From Bretschneidera sinensis (taxonomy: Eukaryota > Streptophyta > Magnoliopsida > Brassicales > Akaniaceae), in contig CM043698.1 of assembly GCA_023935145.1 (NCBI GenBank), forward strand, positions 84,050,001 through 84,114,000: DNA of 64,000 nucleotides. Reading direction: 5' to 3'. The position numbers and the translations under genes are program-made. Numbering within the stretch: the stretch's first letter is position 1; every line of letters begins with the position of its first letter. Of the stretch, positions 1-14,000 are shown piece by piece. The notes beneath the pieces were generated by a model. It was given only the letters and a program-made list of their open reading frames with translations, was not told the DNA's origin and did no database searches.

Positions 1-444
1 TGCCTGCGATAACACACCATATATCACAAGAAAAAGGGCCAAAATATGCATTTCAGATTCCAATCAATGAAATCACAACAAATAAACACAAAATGATAAT
101 TTTATTTTGAGTTTTTTGTGTTATGGATGGAGTTTGGTGAATTTTTTTTTTTGTATGTTTTGACGTTTGGTGCTCTTTATGTATTATCATAGATATTATA
201 TATATACTTACACTCCGTTTTGTATGACTTAAGTATAAAATTCAATTTAATTCCAAATAAACTGAAATTAGAATTCACATCTCATTTTCAATTGAATTGA
301 AACTGGAATTTATTTGTAAATGAACTCAAATAAATTTTCATGTTTGGTATAATCTTACTTAAACTGTAGAATTTGAATTAATTTTGTGTTTGAAATCAAC
401 AATAATTCAATTCATTTCATAAACTTTATTTAAATAGCCTTACA

Positions 445-587
445 CTACATTTGATTATTTGTAATTGAAGCTTAACATTAGAATTGAGGTGGAATCATAT
501 TTTTTTTAAACATTAAAATGGTTGAAAAAGACCACGATTTTTCTTCAATTCTAATTCTAAGTTTCAATTCCAAACAATCAAATGTAG
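445..587. mobile_element. Foldback MITE, 143 bp
   Basis: The left arm beginning CTACATTTGATTATTTG is an imperfect reverse complement of the right arm ending CAAATGTAG. The arms pair over roughly 45 bases with a short loop around position 510. The size and long inverted repeat fit a plant MITE. The target-site duplication is not clear, so the superfamily is not assigned. Confidence 0.6.
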
Positions 588-1848
588 CATTAGCATTATT
601 ATACAGTTTTATAACACCTTTTATCTCATTTTTTTTTTACTTTATTTTCTTTTTAACATGGCAGGGTAATCCTCCAAGTTTATAGAATACCACAATGAAT
701 ATAACCTCTTCAAATGACTACGAAGATCAAGTCCATAAGCAATCCAATTTGAGATTCATTTACTTTGACATTAATGTATTTTTGTATTAAAAAAAACTGA
801 TAAAATTCAATTTGAGATTCATTTACAATGAAATTAATGTTATAAAGGTACTCATTTGGCCCTTTGTATATCATAATTCATGAGATGCATTTATATATCA
901 CATTGATAATGAAAGATTTAACCCATAATAATTAAATTAATCCCAATGGTCATAAACAAGCTTAGATCATGGCTTCTAAGTGAAGTTGCAGTCACTAAAA
1001 TCAACATAATTAGTTTGTTTTCTATATTTTTAGGAAAATAATTGTATTAACTAGTGAACTAACAACCATAACCCAAATTAATAAAGCAAGAGGTTTTATC
1101 TAAACCAGAGTTATGATGCCTCAACAGATTGTGGCAGCATCTTTTGCTTATGAGAGAAGACTTTTTCACAATACGAAGAATTCAAGTTTTAGACAATAAA
1201 CAAATTTAGCAAATCCTTAGAATTCATATATAGTAAAGTCTCCCCATATACTTTTATTCCACAAATATAGTATATAGTGACAGAGAAAGTAAAGGACATG
1301 GCCTTTTCACAAGTTGATGAACATAAAATGTCCCAGAGAGATTAAGGATTGAAAAGAGAGTCAGAATCCGTGAAAAATGAGGAAGAGAATGAAGTTATAT
1401 GTTAATCACTCTTATGGAAGCAGGGAGATTGTGTTGTGGAAGCGTGAGAGACAACAAAGAAATAACTTAGAAATGAAGTAACAGAGAAAGATAATATTGT
1501 CAACTAATGTGTAGAGTTCATGTGCAATTTCTATCTGTTTTGATAAAATTTGTATAAAACTTATTCAATTCAACTAGAATTCATTTATAAATGAATTCAG
1601 TACATCACATCTAATAAACAAATCATACATAAATAACTGCAGAATTCAATTGAATCCCATAAATAGCTGCAGAATTCATTAAAAAAAAAAAATTCATGCA
1701 TCCTAGGAAAAAAAAAAAAAAAAAATTCATGCATGTATGGCACATGGATAAAACCAGCCGGTCCTCCTACTCTTACCGTTCCCTCCGTTCTCCCACTCTT
1801 TGACGGAACGAGTTTTGAGTCAATGATGCAAAGAAAGACAGTAAACTT

Positions 1849-1881
1849 GTGAGAGAGAGAGAGAGAGGAGAGAGAGAGAGG
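1849..1881 (+). repeat. GA microsatellite in the SPPL leader
   Basis: A purine run of GA dinucleotides, interrupted once by GG, lies about 160-190 bases before the start codon. GA/CT repeats are frequent in plant core promoters and 5' leaders. A regulatory role here is inference. Confidence 0.7.
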
Positions 1882-2038
1882 CCGAAAGAGAAAAGACGCA
1901 AACGTGTATCAAACATCAAATCTATTCCCATTTCTCAGCTTTCTTCAATAGAGAGAAAGGTGAAACAAAAAATCCCTCCCTCTCACACAAGCACACACAT
2001 TCTACTCATTTCATCTTCTCTCCCTCCTGTCGGTGGCT

Positions 2039-5000
2039 ATGTCGTCTCCTTCACAGAGTCATCGCGTTTTGGCGGCTCTTCTTGTCTTCTTTCTAATTGG
2101 TCTATCATTTGCGGACGCCGACGATGTGTCAGGGCAGGACAATTCGAACCCAAATAATCCTTCCTGCAACAATCAGGACCATTTGGTAATGTTATCAATA
2201 ACGAATTTTGGAGTTTTTTTATTATTTTAAATTGCTTATCTTTCATTTATCTTATACTTATTACATTTGATGTAGATTTTATCTTTCTTCGTTGACTTTT
2301 TAATCCTTATGACCAATTTGATTTATGTGTTCTCTTTCTTATTATTTTTCCTGTACCAATTATTTGGTGGGTTTATTTGGCACTTTTTCCCCTGAAAACG
2401 TAGTTCCTTTGTAACTAAATGGAAACGAATGGTTTAGTAGATTCTGATTGGTAAAATCGGATCTGAAATGATCTGGGGCAAATTCTTTAGAATTAGAGTG
2501 CATTAGCTTCAATAAAGAGTTCAATTACTTGGGTTTTATCATGTTATTGCCCCAGGGAAACAGACGAAATTAATGGAAAATTGGGAATTTCAACTGCTAG
2601 TTTGAGTTTAACAACATTATGTAGGAAAATGCATTTATTCTGATTTCTGGCAATCTGTGAAAGGTCTTAATGAGAAAATCACATATATAAAGGTTTGACT
2701 TACTGTACTACTGGAATTGTTTGCCCTTGACTGGCCAATCAAAATTCAAGAAGAAAGATTTAAACTAAGTACTAAAGATGATGTTTTATTTTTATTTTTC
2801 TGTTTGAATAAGAAACAATTTACTGGAGGGAAGATTGATATAGAGCAATGCAGATCAGTCTCCTAATGAAAGAAAAAGAGAAAATAAATGAAAAATACAG
2901 ACAGTGAACTGTAGACTATTTAAGTAGGGAAGATATGTAGCACAATTCAGTAGGTCAAATGCGTCATGCAGTAGAATATATAAGGGAAGTAAAGTTGATA
3001 CAAAATGCTGCACTGAAATGAATTATTAAAAAGCTTGGACAAATAATCATGCGAATGGGAGGATCAATAACAAGGTTAAGGAAAAATGGTTGAGATTATG
3101 GCATGTAGGAAGGTTCGGGTGCTCCACAAATGTTTGGAAGTGAGAGTACCAGTCACTTTAGGTGTGAGTGTACTGATGTAAATATTACTCAGTTACCATC
3201 TTAACTGTTCTTATAGTTTATAAATTATTTCTCCATCTATTTCTTATTTTGTGGTTACAGTTCACTAATAAACTGATTGGATTTGTTTATTGAATTCAAA
3301 TCTTCCAGGTGAAGGTCAAGAACTGGGTTGATGGGGTTGAAGTTGAAAGTTTTTTTGGCTTAACTGCTAGATTTGGGGCATTATTGCCTTCTCGTTCTGA
3401 ACAAGGTGTCCGATTGCCTGCTGTTTTTACGAATCCCTTGAACTGCTGTTCAAGTTCCTCTTTAAAGGTTTCACATTAGTTTTCTTGATTGAACTTGTGT
3501 CACCTATTTACACATGACCATGAAATATTAATCCCAAGTTTCCCTATCTAGAAGCTTATTATTTCTGTGGAATTTGAACATTTAACCATTTTTATTAATC
3601 AACTCTTAGAACCTCACCATTTTTTGGTTGATTTGGAACGAGAGGTATAGAAGAGCCTTGATGATTTGGAAGGTTCAATATAAGATATCAAGTGTAGTTG
3701 GCTAACACTTCTAATGTTTGGTTTAATGATAATTGTTTTGCAAATGAATATGATTTTCTCAAGTTCTTAGATTTTTTTTTAATACTCAAGAAGGTAGTTG
3801 TAGCTGGCACCCCCTTGATGCCCTTATACATGATATTTATACTTTTGCTGATAAAAAATAAAACTCCTACGAAATTGCCGGGCATGCTTTGAAAAATTCC
3901 TGGTGTGTCACAAAAAAGAAAAAAGAAACTAAAAGTTATGGTAGAATTTTGGTAACCTTTTGAAAATTGGGGAAGAACTTGATACTTTGAGCTTATGTTT
4001 TAGGAAACAGTAAATAAATGGATCATATTTTTTGTATTTGTTAGAGTATAAAAGAATAATTGGTTCTTTTCCCATCAGCTTAAGCTTTTAGGACTTAATA
4101 GTATTGTCTTGGTCTATATTTGCTGTTCTCCAGCTATCTGGCTCTATTGTCTTGTCTACACGTGGCGATTGTGACTTCATGACTAAGGCAGAAGTTGCAC
4201 AGTTGGGAGGAGCTGCGGCCCTGGTGGTGATAAATGATAAAGAAGGTTGTGATTTTCAGTGCGTTTCTTTAACATTTCAAATTTTATTTCATGAAGTTCA
4301 ACTGCATTTTCATGTGACAGTGTTGGCTATTTTGTTGACATGAAAAATCTCTGACCTGTTCTCTATTTGTCTTTGTCTTTCAGAACTTGATGAGATGGGG
4401 TGTTCTGAGAATGGTACTTCTTCAAATATTTCAATACCTGTCTTGATGATTCCGAAGTCAGGAGGAGCTGTTCTTAACAATTCCATTGTGGAGAAAAAGA
4501 GAGGTGAAGCCTATGAATGCTTTCAAAAATATTGTTAAATTTCATTATTATTATTGTTGTTGTTTTAGTTGTATTCGATATTTACCTAGATTCTTAAGAT
4601 CCTCAAAGAGGCCAGTGGTAGGGAAGAAATGGCTAGAAGAGTGTAATATAAAAACAACAAATTGATTAAGATTTAACCTTTAGCAATCAAATGAAAATCA
4701 AAGGCTAAGGAGGCAACTTCTCAATCTCTGCTTTATTAAAGTTGCCTTTGGAACTCTGATATTAGAAATGCTTCCTAGGGATTAAAAGGAAAGCTCGTGC
4801 CACTTTAAGGGAGTATTTTCTCATTTTCTGTCTTCAAGAACATCTAGAGAATTAGTATTATTGCATACCTGATACATCAGATGGGGAAGGAACTCTTGAT
4901 GTGTGAGTTTGCAAGGACTTGTGTGTTTCCAATGGTAGCTTTGATCTAGGGAAGCTATATGACAACTATGTTATAACTTTCCTTTCTTGGCAATTGGCAC

Positions 5001-8000
5001 TGAGTTTTTTTACTTTAGTTGGAACTCACTCTGCCTCTCTCCCTTTCTATTCTTTCACAGCAAATTGTTTTTTTACTTTTGTTCTTATAGTTTAAACCTG
5101 CCCATAGAAAACACTGTTTCCAAATCGCTGCAGCATGGCATGCATTGAACTTTTATCATAGGAAAAGTCACAATTTTGTTTAAACTGCATTTTTTTTTAT
5201 CCTTTGGAGACGGCCCACAGAATAAAATATTTCCCCCCACAAGATGTTGCTTTCTTGTTTAAATCTGGAATTATTGTCATTAGAAAATTATTGAGTGAGA
5301 GACATTCCACACTTAGCTTGATTGAATAAGATTACCAATGGATAGCAAGTAGTTCCTTACATGGATGTCCCAAGATAAGGCCCACTTTCCTAAAACACAT
5401 GGCCATTTTTAAAAATCAAAATACAATATTTATTTGTTTTCTGAAATTGTACTTGCCATTTCTTTTCATACCAATAAATTTTCTTTGAATGGTTTAAACC
5501 ACAAGAGCAACTTTGAAAAACTAAAAAGATTTAGTAGCAATCAAGTACACTTAAAAATGTTTTTTTAATATGCATAAAAGTCGAAACATGGACCTTACTG
5601 TTGGGACAGAGGAGCACACTTTGACAAAGTTCTAGGTCTATGCACATCTTATTTCGCAATGATTTTATTTTGGTGATTTTTGCATCTTGGCTCATATTAA
5701 ACTATTATGAATTAGAAAAATTATTGGGTAGGGATCCCATGCCACTTGACTATAGGACCAACCAATGATATGATGGTTCACATTGGATTATTAATCCATG
5801 TCATCTACATATTTTGGGGGGTTCTGCCTGCCTAATTCATGGGGTAGTGGTTGAATGGACAATCACCATTGGTTGGTCGTAGGAATGACGTGGTAGGAGT
5901 TGGGTCAACAAAATTTACACTAGCTCCATTTCGCCCTAAAAGAAGGAAAGAGGAAAAGGAAAAATAATACAAGAAGCTGCCTTCTGGTTTCTGATACCAT
6001 CTGCCTTCTCGACTTATAAAAGAAAATACCATATGCATTGTGTGAGGTGCATATTTTTGTGCATTTCTCCAAAAATATTTGTCATCTTTTTAGAAATGGA
6101 GTACACCCTCGTACATGGGTAAAAGGGAAATCTTTTGTAAATGAGGTAGATCTTATAGATTTTGTGAAGTTTCTATCCTTTAGATAATTTGTACATGAGT
6201 TGCACCCCCTTGGTGCGTTTCTTTATATACCTTTTAACTTAAAAAAAGAAGGAAAGAAATGGAGTTCACCCTCGTACTTTTGTTTTTTCTTGTAAGGGTC
6301 CCAGAAGAGATCCCATAAGGGTAGTTTCTGAAAGTAAAATATCTCCTTAAAATTTGTGAAATCTGGGGAAAAAATTGTAGGATGAAGGGAGTATTAAACT
6401 ATTATTTTAAAGGTTTTTCTAACCAGTGCCCTTAGGACACAGGTTAAGTAGCATTAAATGACCACTCAACTAACTCCACTATTTAGGTTTCATAATCTGT
6501 ATTAATTAGTAAATCTTCATTTTTTAACAAAGACTTAAAAAACCTTATATGCTAAAACTGGTAAGTGAAACTCAAACAACCCTTCTTGATATCTTTCAGG
6601 AAAAATCTCACTTTGATTTTTAATGCCAAAATACCATATTACTCCTATATAAGCTATTTCTTTTGTGTATATAGTACCTATAACCGACAAAATGGGAAAG
6701 ACTTCAAATACAAAAGCACCCAAAGGAATGCTACTGGGTGCTTTCTTCCTTCTACTTTTTTTTAACCTTATTTCTTCTTCTTCTTCTTTTCCACTATATT
6801 TTTCCAGATATGGAAGTACCAGCTGCCATCTTGTGAAAGATTAAAACTGAATTTATAATTTTCTATCTTTTTTGGTTAAAGTGAAACTCAAACCAAAAAA
6901 AAAAAAGAAAAGAAAAGAAAGAAAGCACTCAGTACCTTTGGGTGCTTCCGGATTTGAAGTCTATCCCATTTTGTGGGTTATAGGTACTATAACAGCAATA
7001 TAACTTTATCTTCTATACACACAAAAAATAGCTTATACTTAAAAAAAATCATGGAGAGATTTGTTTGAGTATTACATACCAGTTTTAGCATATGAGGTTA
7101 TTTTAGTCTTTGTTAAAATATAAAGTTTTACTAATTAATACAGATTGGTCATTTACTGCTACTTAACCTGTGCCCTAAGGGCACTGGTTAGAAAAACCCT
7201 TATTTTAAATACGGTGAAACTGTAAAGATATGTTCTCATTGCTTGGAAGGTCAAATGAGAGTCAAGACTCAAGAGTTTTACAGAGTTTTCTTTTATCAGA
7301 AAAGTTGTATGGATAAAGCAAGAGTATTACAGAGTTGAGAAAACTGAGATGATATAGATGTACTTAGAAATTACAGTGGGGTCACTGGGTCAGTGTTGGT
7401 TGCAGAAATTCTATGCAACATCTCTCTAGTTTACTTCTCATTCTAAATGGGTTCAAACATTGAGCTAATCTTTTTCATGTGTTCTGTAAGCCATATGTAT
7501 ATACAAAGCATGGTCTACTGAATTGACTCTGTATTTGGGTATATTATTTTTCGGGTATATGTGTGCTAAAGAGATGCTCTCTACCAATATATGTGCATTT
7601 GTCTGGAGTTCATGTATCTCCTAAGTTTTAAGTATATTTTTCATTGATGAGGCATAAATGGCTGATTTATATGATTTTCCAATGCAGTCGAACTTTTATT
7701 ATATGCGCCAAATCGTCCAGTTGTGGACTTTTCAGTGGCATTCTTATGGATAATGGCTGTTGGAACCGTTGTCACTGCTTCACTTTGGTCACTCTTTACT
7801 GAACCTGAGAAGACTGAGGAGTGTTACAATGAATTATCACCGAAGGTTCATTACATTTAAATCTTTATCTACTATTTTGAAATTTAAAGAGTTGAAGCCT
7901 CTATCTGCTATATTGAAGTTTATACTTGAGTTTGTTGGGTTGCTCGTCTCATTGGTATATCTTGACATACATCAGAAGGAACTTGTTTGGTATGCATAAT

Positions 8001-11000
8001 AGCTGTCTGATTATCATATTGATGTGATTGAAGACCCTCTAGCTATTTTAGCTCATCTGAAATTAGTACACTCTTACTAATGGTCCTTGTACACATTGCA
8101 TCATGTACAATTGCCTTTATAGACATGTTTATTGATTGCCTATTTGGTCAATAACATTCTTATAATGGAAGTTACGGGTGGTTGTTGGTCTGACTGTGTT
8201 TCTCCCCACAAATTATGGTAGTTCTTGATGAGTGTTTTCCTACTGGTGGGCCTGGTGGGCATTATACAATTGATTATTGTCTTTCTAGATATTTAAATAC
8301 ATATATACTACTCAGTGTTTTTAGAGGCGGGGCGTTGGGTGATGTGTTTTGCCTCAATGAGACGAGGTGTAAGCCTCAAGGCGATGGGGCGTAAGCTTTT
8401 AGAAACATCGAGGTGTTTTAAATAAAATAATAAATAAATAAAATTATAAAAATAAATGTAAATAAATTATTAAATCAATTAAATAATTTAAAACCTAAAA
8501 ATAAATATTTATCATAAATTCACAATATTTTACAAAAATTACAGTAACATTACAACAAACATTCAGTAATTGTTAGTTGTTACAAATTACTGAGACCAAA
8601 GTTTAAACTTTAAAGTGCATATGTATAATTTAGTAAAGAAAAAAAACAAAAAAACAATCAAAATATCCCAAGTCCCAATTAGAGCTGCACAACACAAAAG
8701 GAAAAAATCTTATCACAAACTTTATCTACACCTTTATCATGAAAAATATGTGTCCACGTATATGATCGCAACTCACACACAAGTTCACAAATCACAACAA
8801 CCCACCCCCATCAAACCCAGTCTTTAGGTCTTTCTCAAATTCCAATGGCTATGGGTCTCCATCTCTCCTCCTCTCAAATCAAATGGGTCTCTAATCTCTG
8901 CAACTTCAAATCGATCCAAGTAATTCTCCTTAAGTTTTTGCTTCATGACCCTCCATTGGGTAACCGGGGGTTCACTCGCAAGTTCGAGATGTGTCTGAAC
9001 ATTTTACCAAAACAGTCTAGCAAGACCGATCAATTTCATTTTGACGAAACAGACACGGTCAATATCCTACATTCGATACCACTCAAAGTAATCCTCCAAA
9101 CTATTGAGCCAATCTAACATCGAGTCTAATTTACCATCATAGGTGGGTGCATCAACCTTGATTTTCCTAGTGATATCAAGATTGTCTTCCTACCGATAGG
9201 GTTGATCTGTCCTCTGGCCTATGTCGCTGGAATCCATAAAGCTGATGTCTACCCTCATTACCAATGGTTTGGTCCAAGCGAGTTAGTCAAAAGTCTTGTC
9301 TAATGTGTTGCCAAGGAATGTGTTTGGTGTTCCGAGGGATTCTCTCAAAGGGTGGCATCACATTTTCACCAATTTCTTCATCAAAATGAAACCTCACAGC
9401 AGGATTAGTGGTGTGACTCGCTCCAGGGTGGATCGTACTATGTCCATGGGTCGCTAAGTGACCATGCACAGACCCTACGGAGGTCTGGGACTTGTGAGTT
9501 TGCTTTAACTGAACAGTTTGTTGATCCAGTCTACCATTGAGTGAGCCCATTTGACGTTCAATATCACTCACTCTACCATCAATGGCATGTGTGTCTAGTA
9601 AGGTAAGGGGAGTGGTTTCTTTTCCAGAATGCATGGTTATGTAAGTGAATGCAATGAGTGTGACAATGATAGAAGTCAAATTAAATTACTGTAAGCAAAA
9701 CTAATGATAAACAAGCTGCTTGTGTGTGTCTAAAGCTCCGAACTTAATCTAAGTGATAGGTCAAACAAAGGCACAAGTTATTTATTGAAGTGACATTTCA
9801 ATGAAGGCACAAGGTAGGAATATGAGTGACAAACCAATAAAAGGAGCAAGAAATTTTTTTTGGTGCAGCAACGAGTCAATAAAATGGAAAATTTAAACTT
9901 GAACTAGCAAAATTGACTATGCCAAATAGTAAAATATTAACAAGATTTAAAATGGAAAGCCGGACCTTATTTGTGGCACTCGTATGTAGCTCATGTGTTT
10001 TTTTTGGTGCTCAGATGCTGGCTCGGCTCGGCTCGGCTTGGCTCAGCTTCCTACGTGGCTCGGCTTGGCTTCTGAAGACTCGGCTCGTTTTAATGCTGTG
10101 GCCAGAAACGAACGGGTTGTTGTGGGTGGTTTTGACCCGCTCAGATCCACGTCGGATTAGTGCTGGAGGGGCATGAGTCTAATTCGAACGGGTTGGCTCA
10201 GGCGTCTGGTGCCCGGAGGTGGCTGGGTGGCAGATCGGGCCACGTAAGGTCCGGGAGTCGTGGAGGCGTTGCGGGTGGATACGGTGGCGGGATGGGCTGA
10301 GAGTCTCGAGGTTTGGCCGCGGGAGACTGGGGTTCTGATGGTGGACTTCTATCCGGCAATGGATGGCGGGAAAAGGGTGGATCGGGGTTGAGATGTTGGG
10401 GTGGTTGAAGAGATTTCAGGCCGTTTTCCGGAGGGTGCAAGGCGCGTGAATAGCATACCTGGAAAGGGGGAAATTCCTAGCAGAGTAGTGATGTCGGGGA
10501 AGTGTTCCTTTGGTGGAGGTGGCGTGTGGCGGCAGGCGGCGGTGGCGGAGGACGGCTACTGCTACCATAGGCGGTGTGTGTTCAACGAACGATGGAAATC
10601 TTAGGATCCTTGCGCTATGATACCACTTGATACTGTACAGTAACAAGAATCTGAAACTAATCTAAAACTAACAACCCAAATCACATGGACAAGCAATATT
10701 TTAATTCAAAACTGATTGTATTCTCATTCATAAAATGCCAGTAAAAATTAACAATAACAGGTTTTCAGTATTTATAAAACCATAATGTATGTAAATAAGG
10801 AAACAAAATAAACTAATTATTGTCTAGATATTATTATACTATTGTTTCCTTCTGGAATATTTATTCTTGAAAAAAATCTTTGATTGGTCCTCCATCAAAA
10901 GGTCATTTAGTAGAAAAAGGGAAGATATATTTGCTATTGCTCTAGAATTACATGCATTGAAATGAAATACATATTTTGCTTGGTTGTGGCATAACAGCTT

Positions 11001-14000
11001 CATAAGAAGTGAAACTTGAAGTACGCTCTTAAAATAGGTGCTTTAACCATATAAGCTCACGTGTAGTATGAGACATTGCTCGATACTCTTGCACCAGATT
11101 TTGCACAAATCGTCTGTTTCTTGCTCTTCCAAAAGACTAGATTACGACCAAAGAAAACACAATATCTAGTGGTAGACTTTCTATCATCAATAGAACCTAC
11201 TCAATCAAAGTAAAGTCTACTACCTTCAATTGACCATTCTTCTTGAACAATAAGCCACACCCAGAAGAACCTTTCAAGTACTTGAGAATTCTGATCATTG
11301 CATCCCAATGAGGTATGAGACGATTACTCATAAAGTGACTTAGAGCCTGTTCTGTTACACTAATAAGTTGGTCAAACCAGCTTATGAGTGCGGTTTGGCT
11401 TATAAGTGCAATAAATAAGAATATTGAGTGTTTGGTTTAGCTTATGTGCATAAGTTGGATGGATTATAAGTCAATTTAAGTAAAATTTCATAAGCTGCAC
11501 CCCTTACTTCTCAAATGCAAGCTCAGATTATAATGTGTTGACCAAAGGAAATTCCACTTTACCTCGGTCCTTTTTTGGAATTACACCAGTTAAGTGAAAT
11601 AATTAACATTCTCACTTAATTATTATTTAATTTACTATTTATATTTGAATATTCATTATATAGTTATTTCTTATTTTTTATCATATATTTTTTTATTTGT
11701 CATTTGATTATAAATTAAAAAAATATTTAATTAACTTTCAACTTTTACTAATTTATTTGGTATTAATATTTTCATATTTATCACAATTTTTTCATATTAT
11801 ATATATAAGTATAATCTAAAAATTAATTTCTACTTTATCAAGTTCAACAAAATTATTGTTGCAAATTCAAATTGAAAAGCCAATCTAACAAATATATAAC
11901 AAGGTTTTGGGTCTAGGGGAATTCTTTTGTAAATGAGATAGTCATCGTAGATTCTGTGGAATATCTCTCTTATAGGTAGTCTTTGTACATGGGTTGCACC
12001 CTCTTGGTGCGCTTTTCGTTTAATACAATATACTTATAAAAAAACAGCTCATTGGATCCTCTATGTCCTTTTTGGTCATTTTAACAGCTTTAAGTTGATT
12101 TCAATGCTCTTTTACTATACACCTTCACAACTTTTTCATAACTTTAAGCAAGACCACCCAAACACTAAACAATTTATTTTTCAAAAATTTAAGTACCAAA
12201 TTATAATTTGATATTGATTAAGTGATAAGTTGATTTCTCTACTGTACTTGCAGCAAAAGAAATGTTAGTAAAATATTTGTTTCCCAACAAGCCTTCTACA
12301 CCTGTATGGATCTGAAAATAACTCACCTTCTCCCACAGACTGTTTCACATTAGGATCCATTGGTGTAGATACAGGTTTGTTAAAAATACATTCTTTGAGA
12401 CAGATTTATACCATCTTGTGATCTAGCCACTTCAATTCCTAAGAAATATCTTAATTTTCCTATATCCTTACTTTGAAAAGTCCCCTAAAGAAAGCTCTTT
12501 AGGTCAGCAATTCCCTTCCGATCATCACCAGTAATAACAATATCATCTACATACACAACTAAAACATTTCTTCATACAATGTATGGTCAGTTTGACATCT
12601 CTTCATACCAAAACATAACACAACCTCACTAAATTTTGCAAACCAGGTGCGTGGCGACTGTTGAAGCCCGTAAATTGCTTTGTTCAACTTACATACATAC
12701 TTACAAGCCTCCTCCTTAGCAACAAACCCAGGTGGTTTCTCTGTACTCCTTGACCAAATCACCATGTAGGACCAAATTTTTGATGTCCAACTGATGAAGT
12801 GGCCAGTCACAATTAGCAGCCATAGAAATAATCGCATGAACATTTGATAACTTAGCCACGAGAGAGAGAGTTTCTGCATGATCAACACCATATGTTTGAG
12901 TGTGTCCCTTAGCTACTAATCTGGCATTCAACCTCTCCACTCTGCCATCAGGATGAAACTTAGCCAACAACTTTCTTTCCAGGGGGAAGGGTCACAAGGC
13001 CCCATGTCATATTCGCATTAAGAGCACACATTTCTTCTTCCATAGCCATCTTCCAGCCAAAACGACCTCCTGAAAGTGCAAGGAACAGACACAAAAGAAA
13101 GAGCAGATAGAAAACTATGATAAAGAACTCAAAGATGAGTACAAAACAAATTTTTAAATAGGATGGGATGCACATGAATATTACCTTTGCAAACAGAAGT
13201 GGGTAAATCTAAATCGTTACCTTCGGGGGATAAGAGGAAGTACCAGAAGAAGAAAGAGCATCACTCGAAGGAACTTCAGTTAGATGGTGGAGGTTTACTG
13301 CTGGTGTTTGTTGATACATTTGAAAAATTGTGGCCTAGTTTAGTCTTGTATATTGGTTGATGAGTCTTCAACACTAGGCTCAACGTGCAGTACAGGAAAT
13401 GGAGCACTAGGACTATTCATCGGAGATGTATCTTTGGAGAAATTTGGAGAAATAAGGATTAGATTCAAAGAATGTGCCATCTTTGGTCACAAACTGTTGA
13501 CAGGAGGGAGGATGAAAGCACTTATACCTCTTTTGTGTCTGGAGTAACCTAAAACCACACAAGCTTAACTTACCTTGGATATAACTTAGATATCTCCAGA
13601 GAAATACTATGAACTAAACACAAAGGAAGATGCAGTGGTTTTTGAGATGGAAATAACCCTTGAGAGTGAAGTCTTATTTTTCAAGAAGGAGGGTGGTATC
13701 CTGTTCAGGCTATGAGAATTGCATCATCCCAATAAAACTCTGGTATATTCATTTGAAACTTGAGTATGGGTAACATCAAGAAGATGTTGGTTCTTATGTT
13801 CAGCTACTCTATTCTGTTGACAAGTAGACACAGGATGAATAATGGTAAATTCTTTGCACTTCAATGAATTCATTGAATGATGCAGAAAGATATTCCTATG
13901 CGTTATCAGGCTTAAGACTATGAATTTTACATCCAGATTGAGTTTAAATCACAAAATGCTTTAAAAATAGAAAATAACTCTGAAATTAAAAGTACCCAAA

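Larger units (their letters stand above)
1..2038. other. 5' flank and leader of the SPPL gene
   Basis: This is AT-rich upstream DNA with no credible coding sequence. It contains a foldback MITE at 445-587 and several imperfect repeats built on a GAATTCA-like core (about 220-430 and 1560-1735), which look like decayed foldback elements. The last 200 bases before the SPPL start become pyrimidine-rich and carry a GA repeat, as is common in plant 5' leaders. I see no convincing TATA box, so the transcription start is not placed. Confidence 0.5.

Noticed and set aside
6535..6765. Short frames in SPPL intron 4
   Set aside because: They lie in the arm of the Mutator-like foldback and have no family resemblance.
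10198..10440. Proline-rich reading frame on the minus strand (80 codons)
   Set aside because: It lies in a GC-rich leader of a retroelement fragment. It has no domain, and the opposite strand is equally open, so composition explains it.
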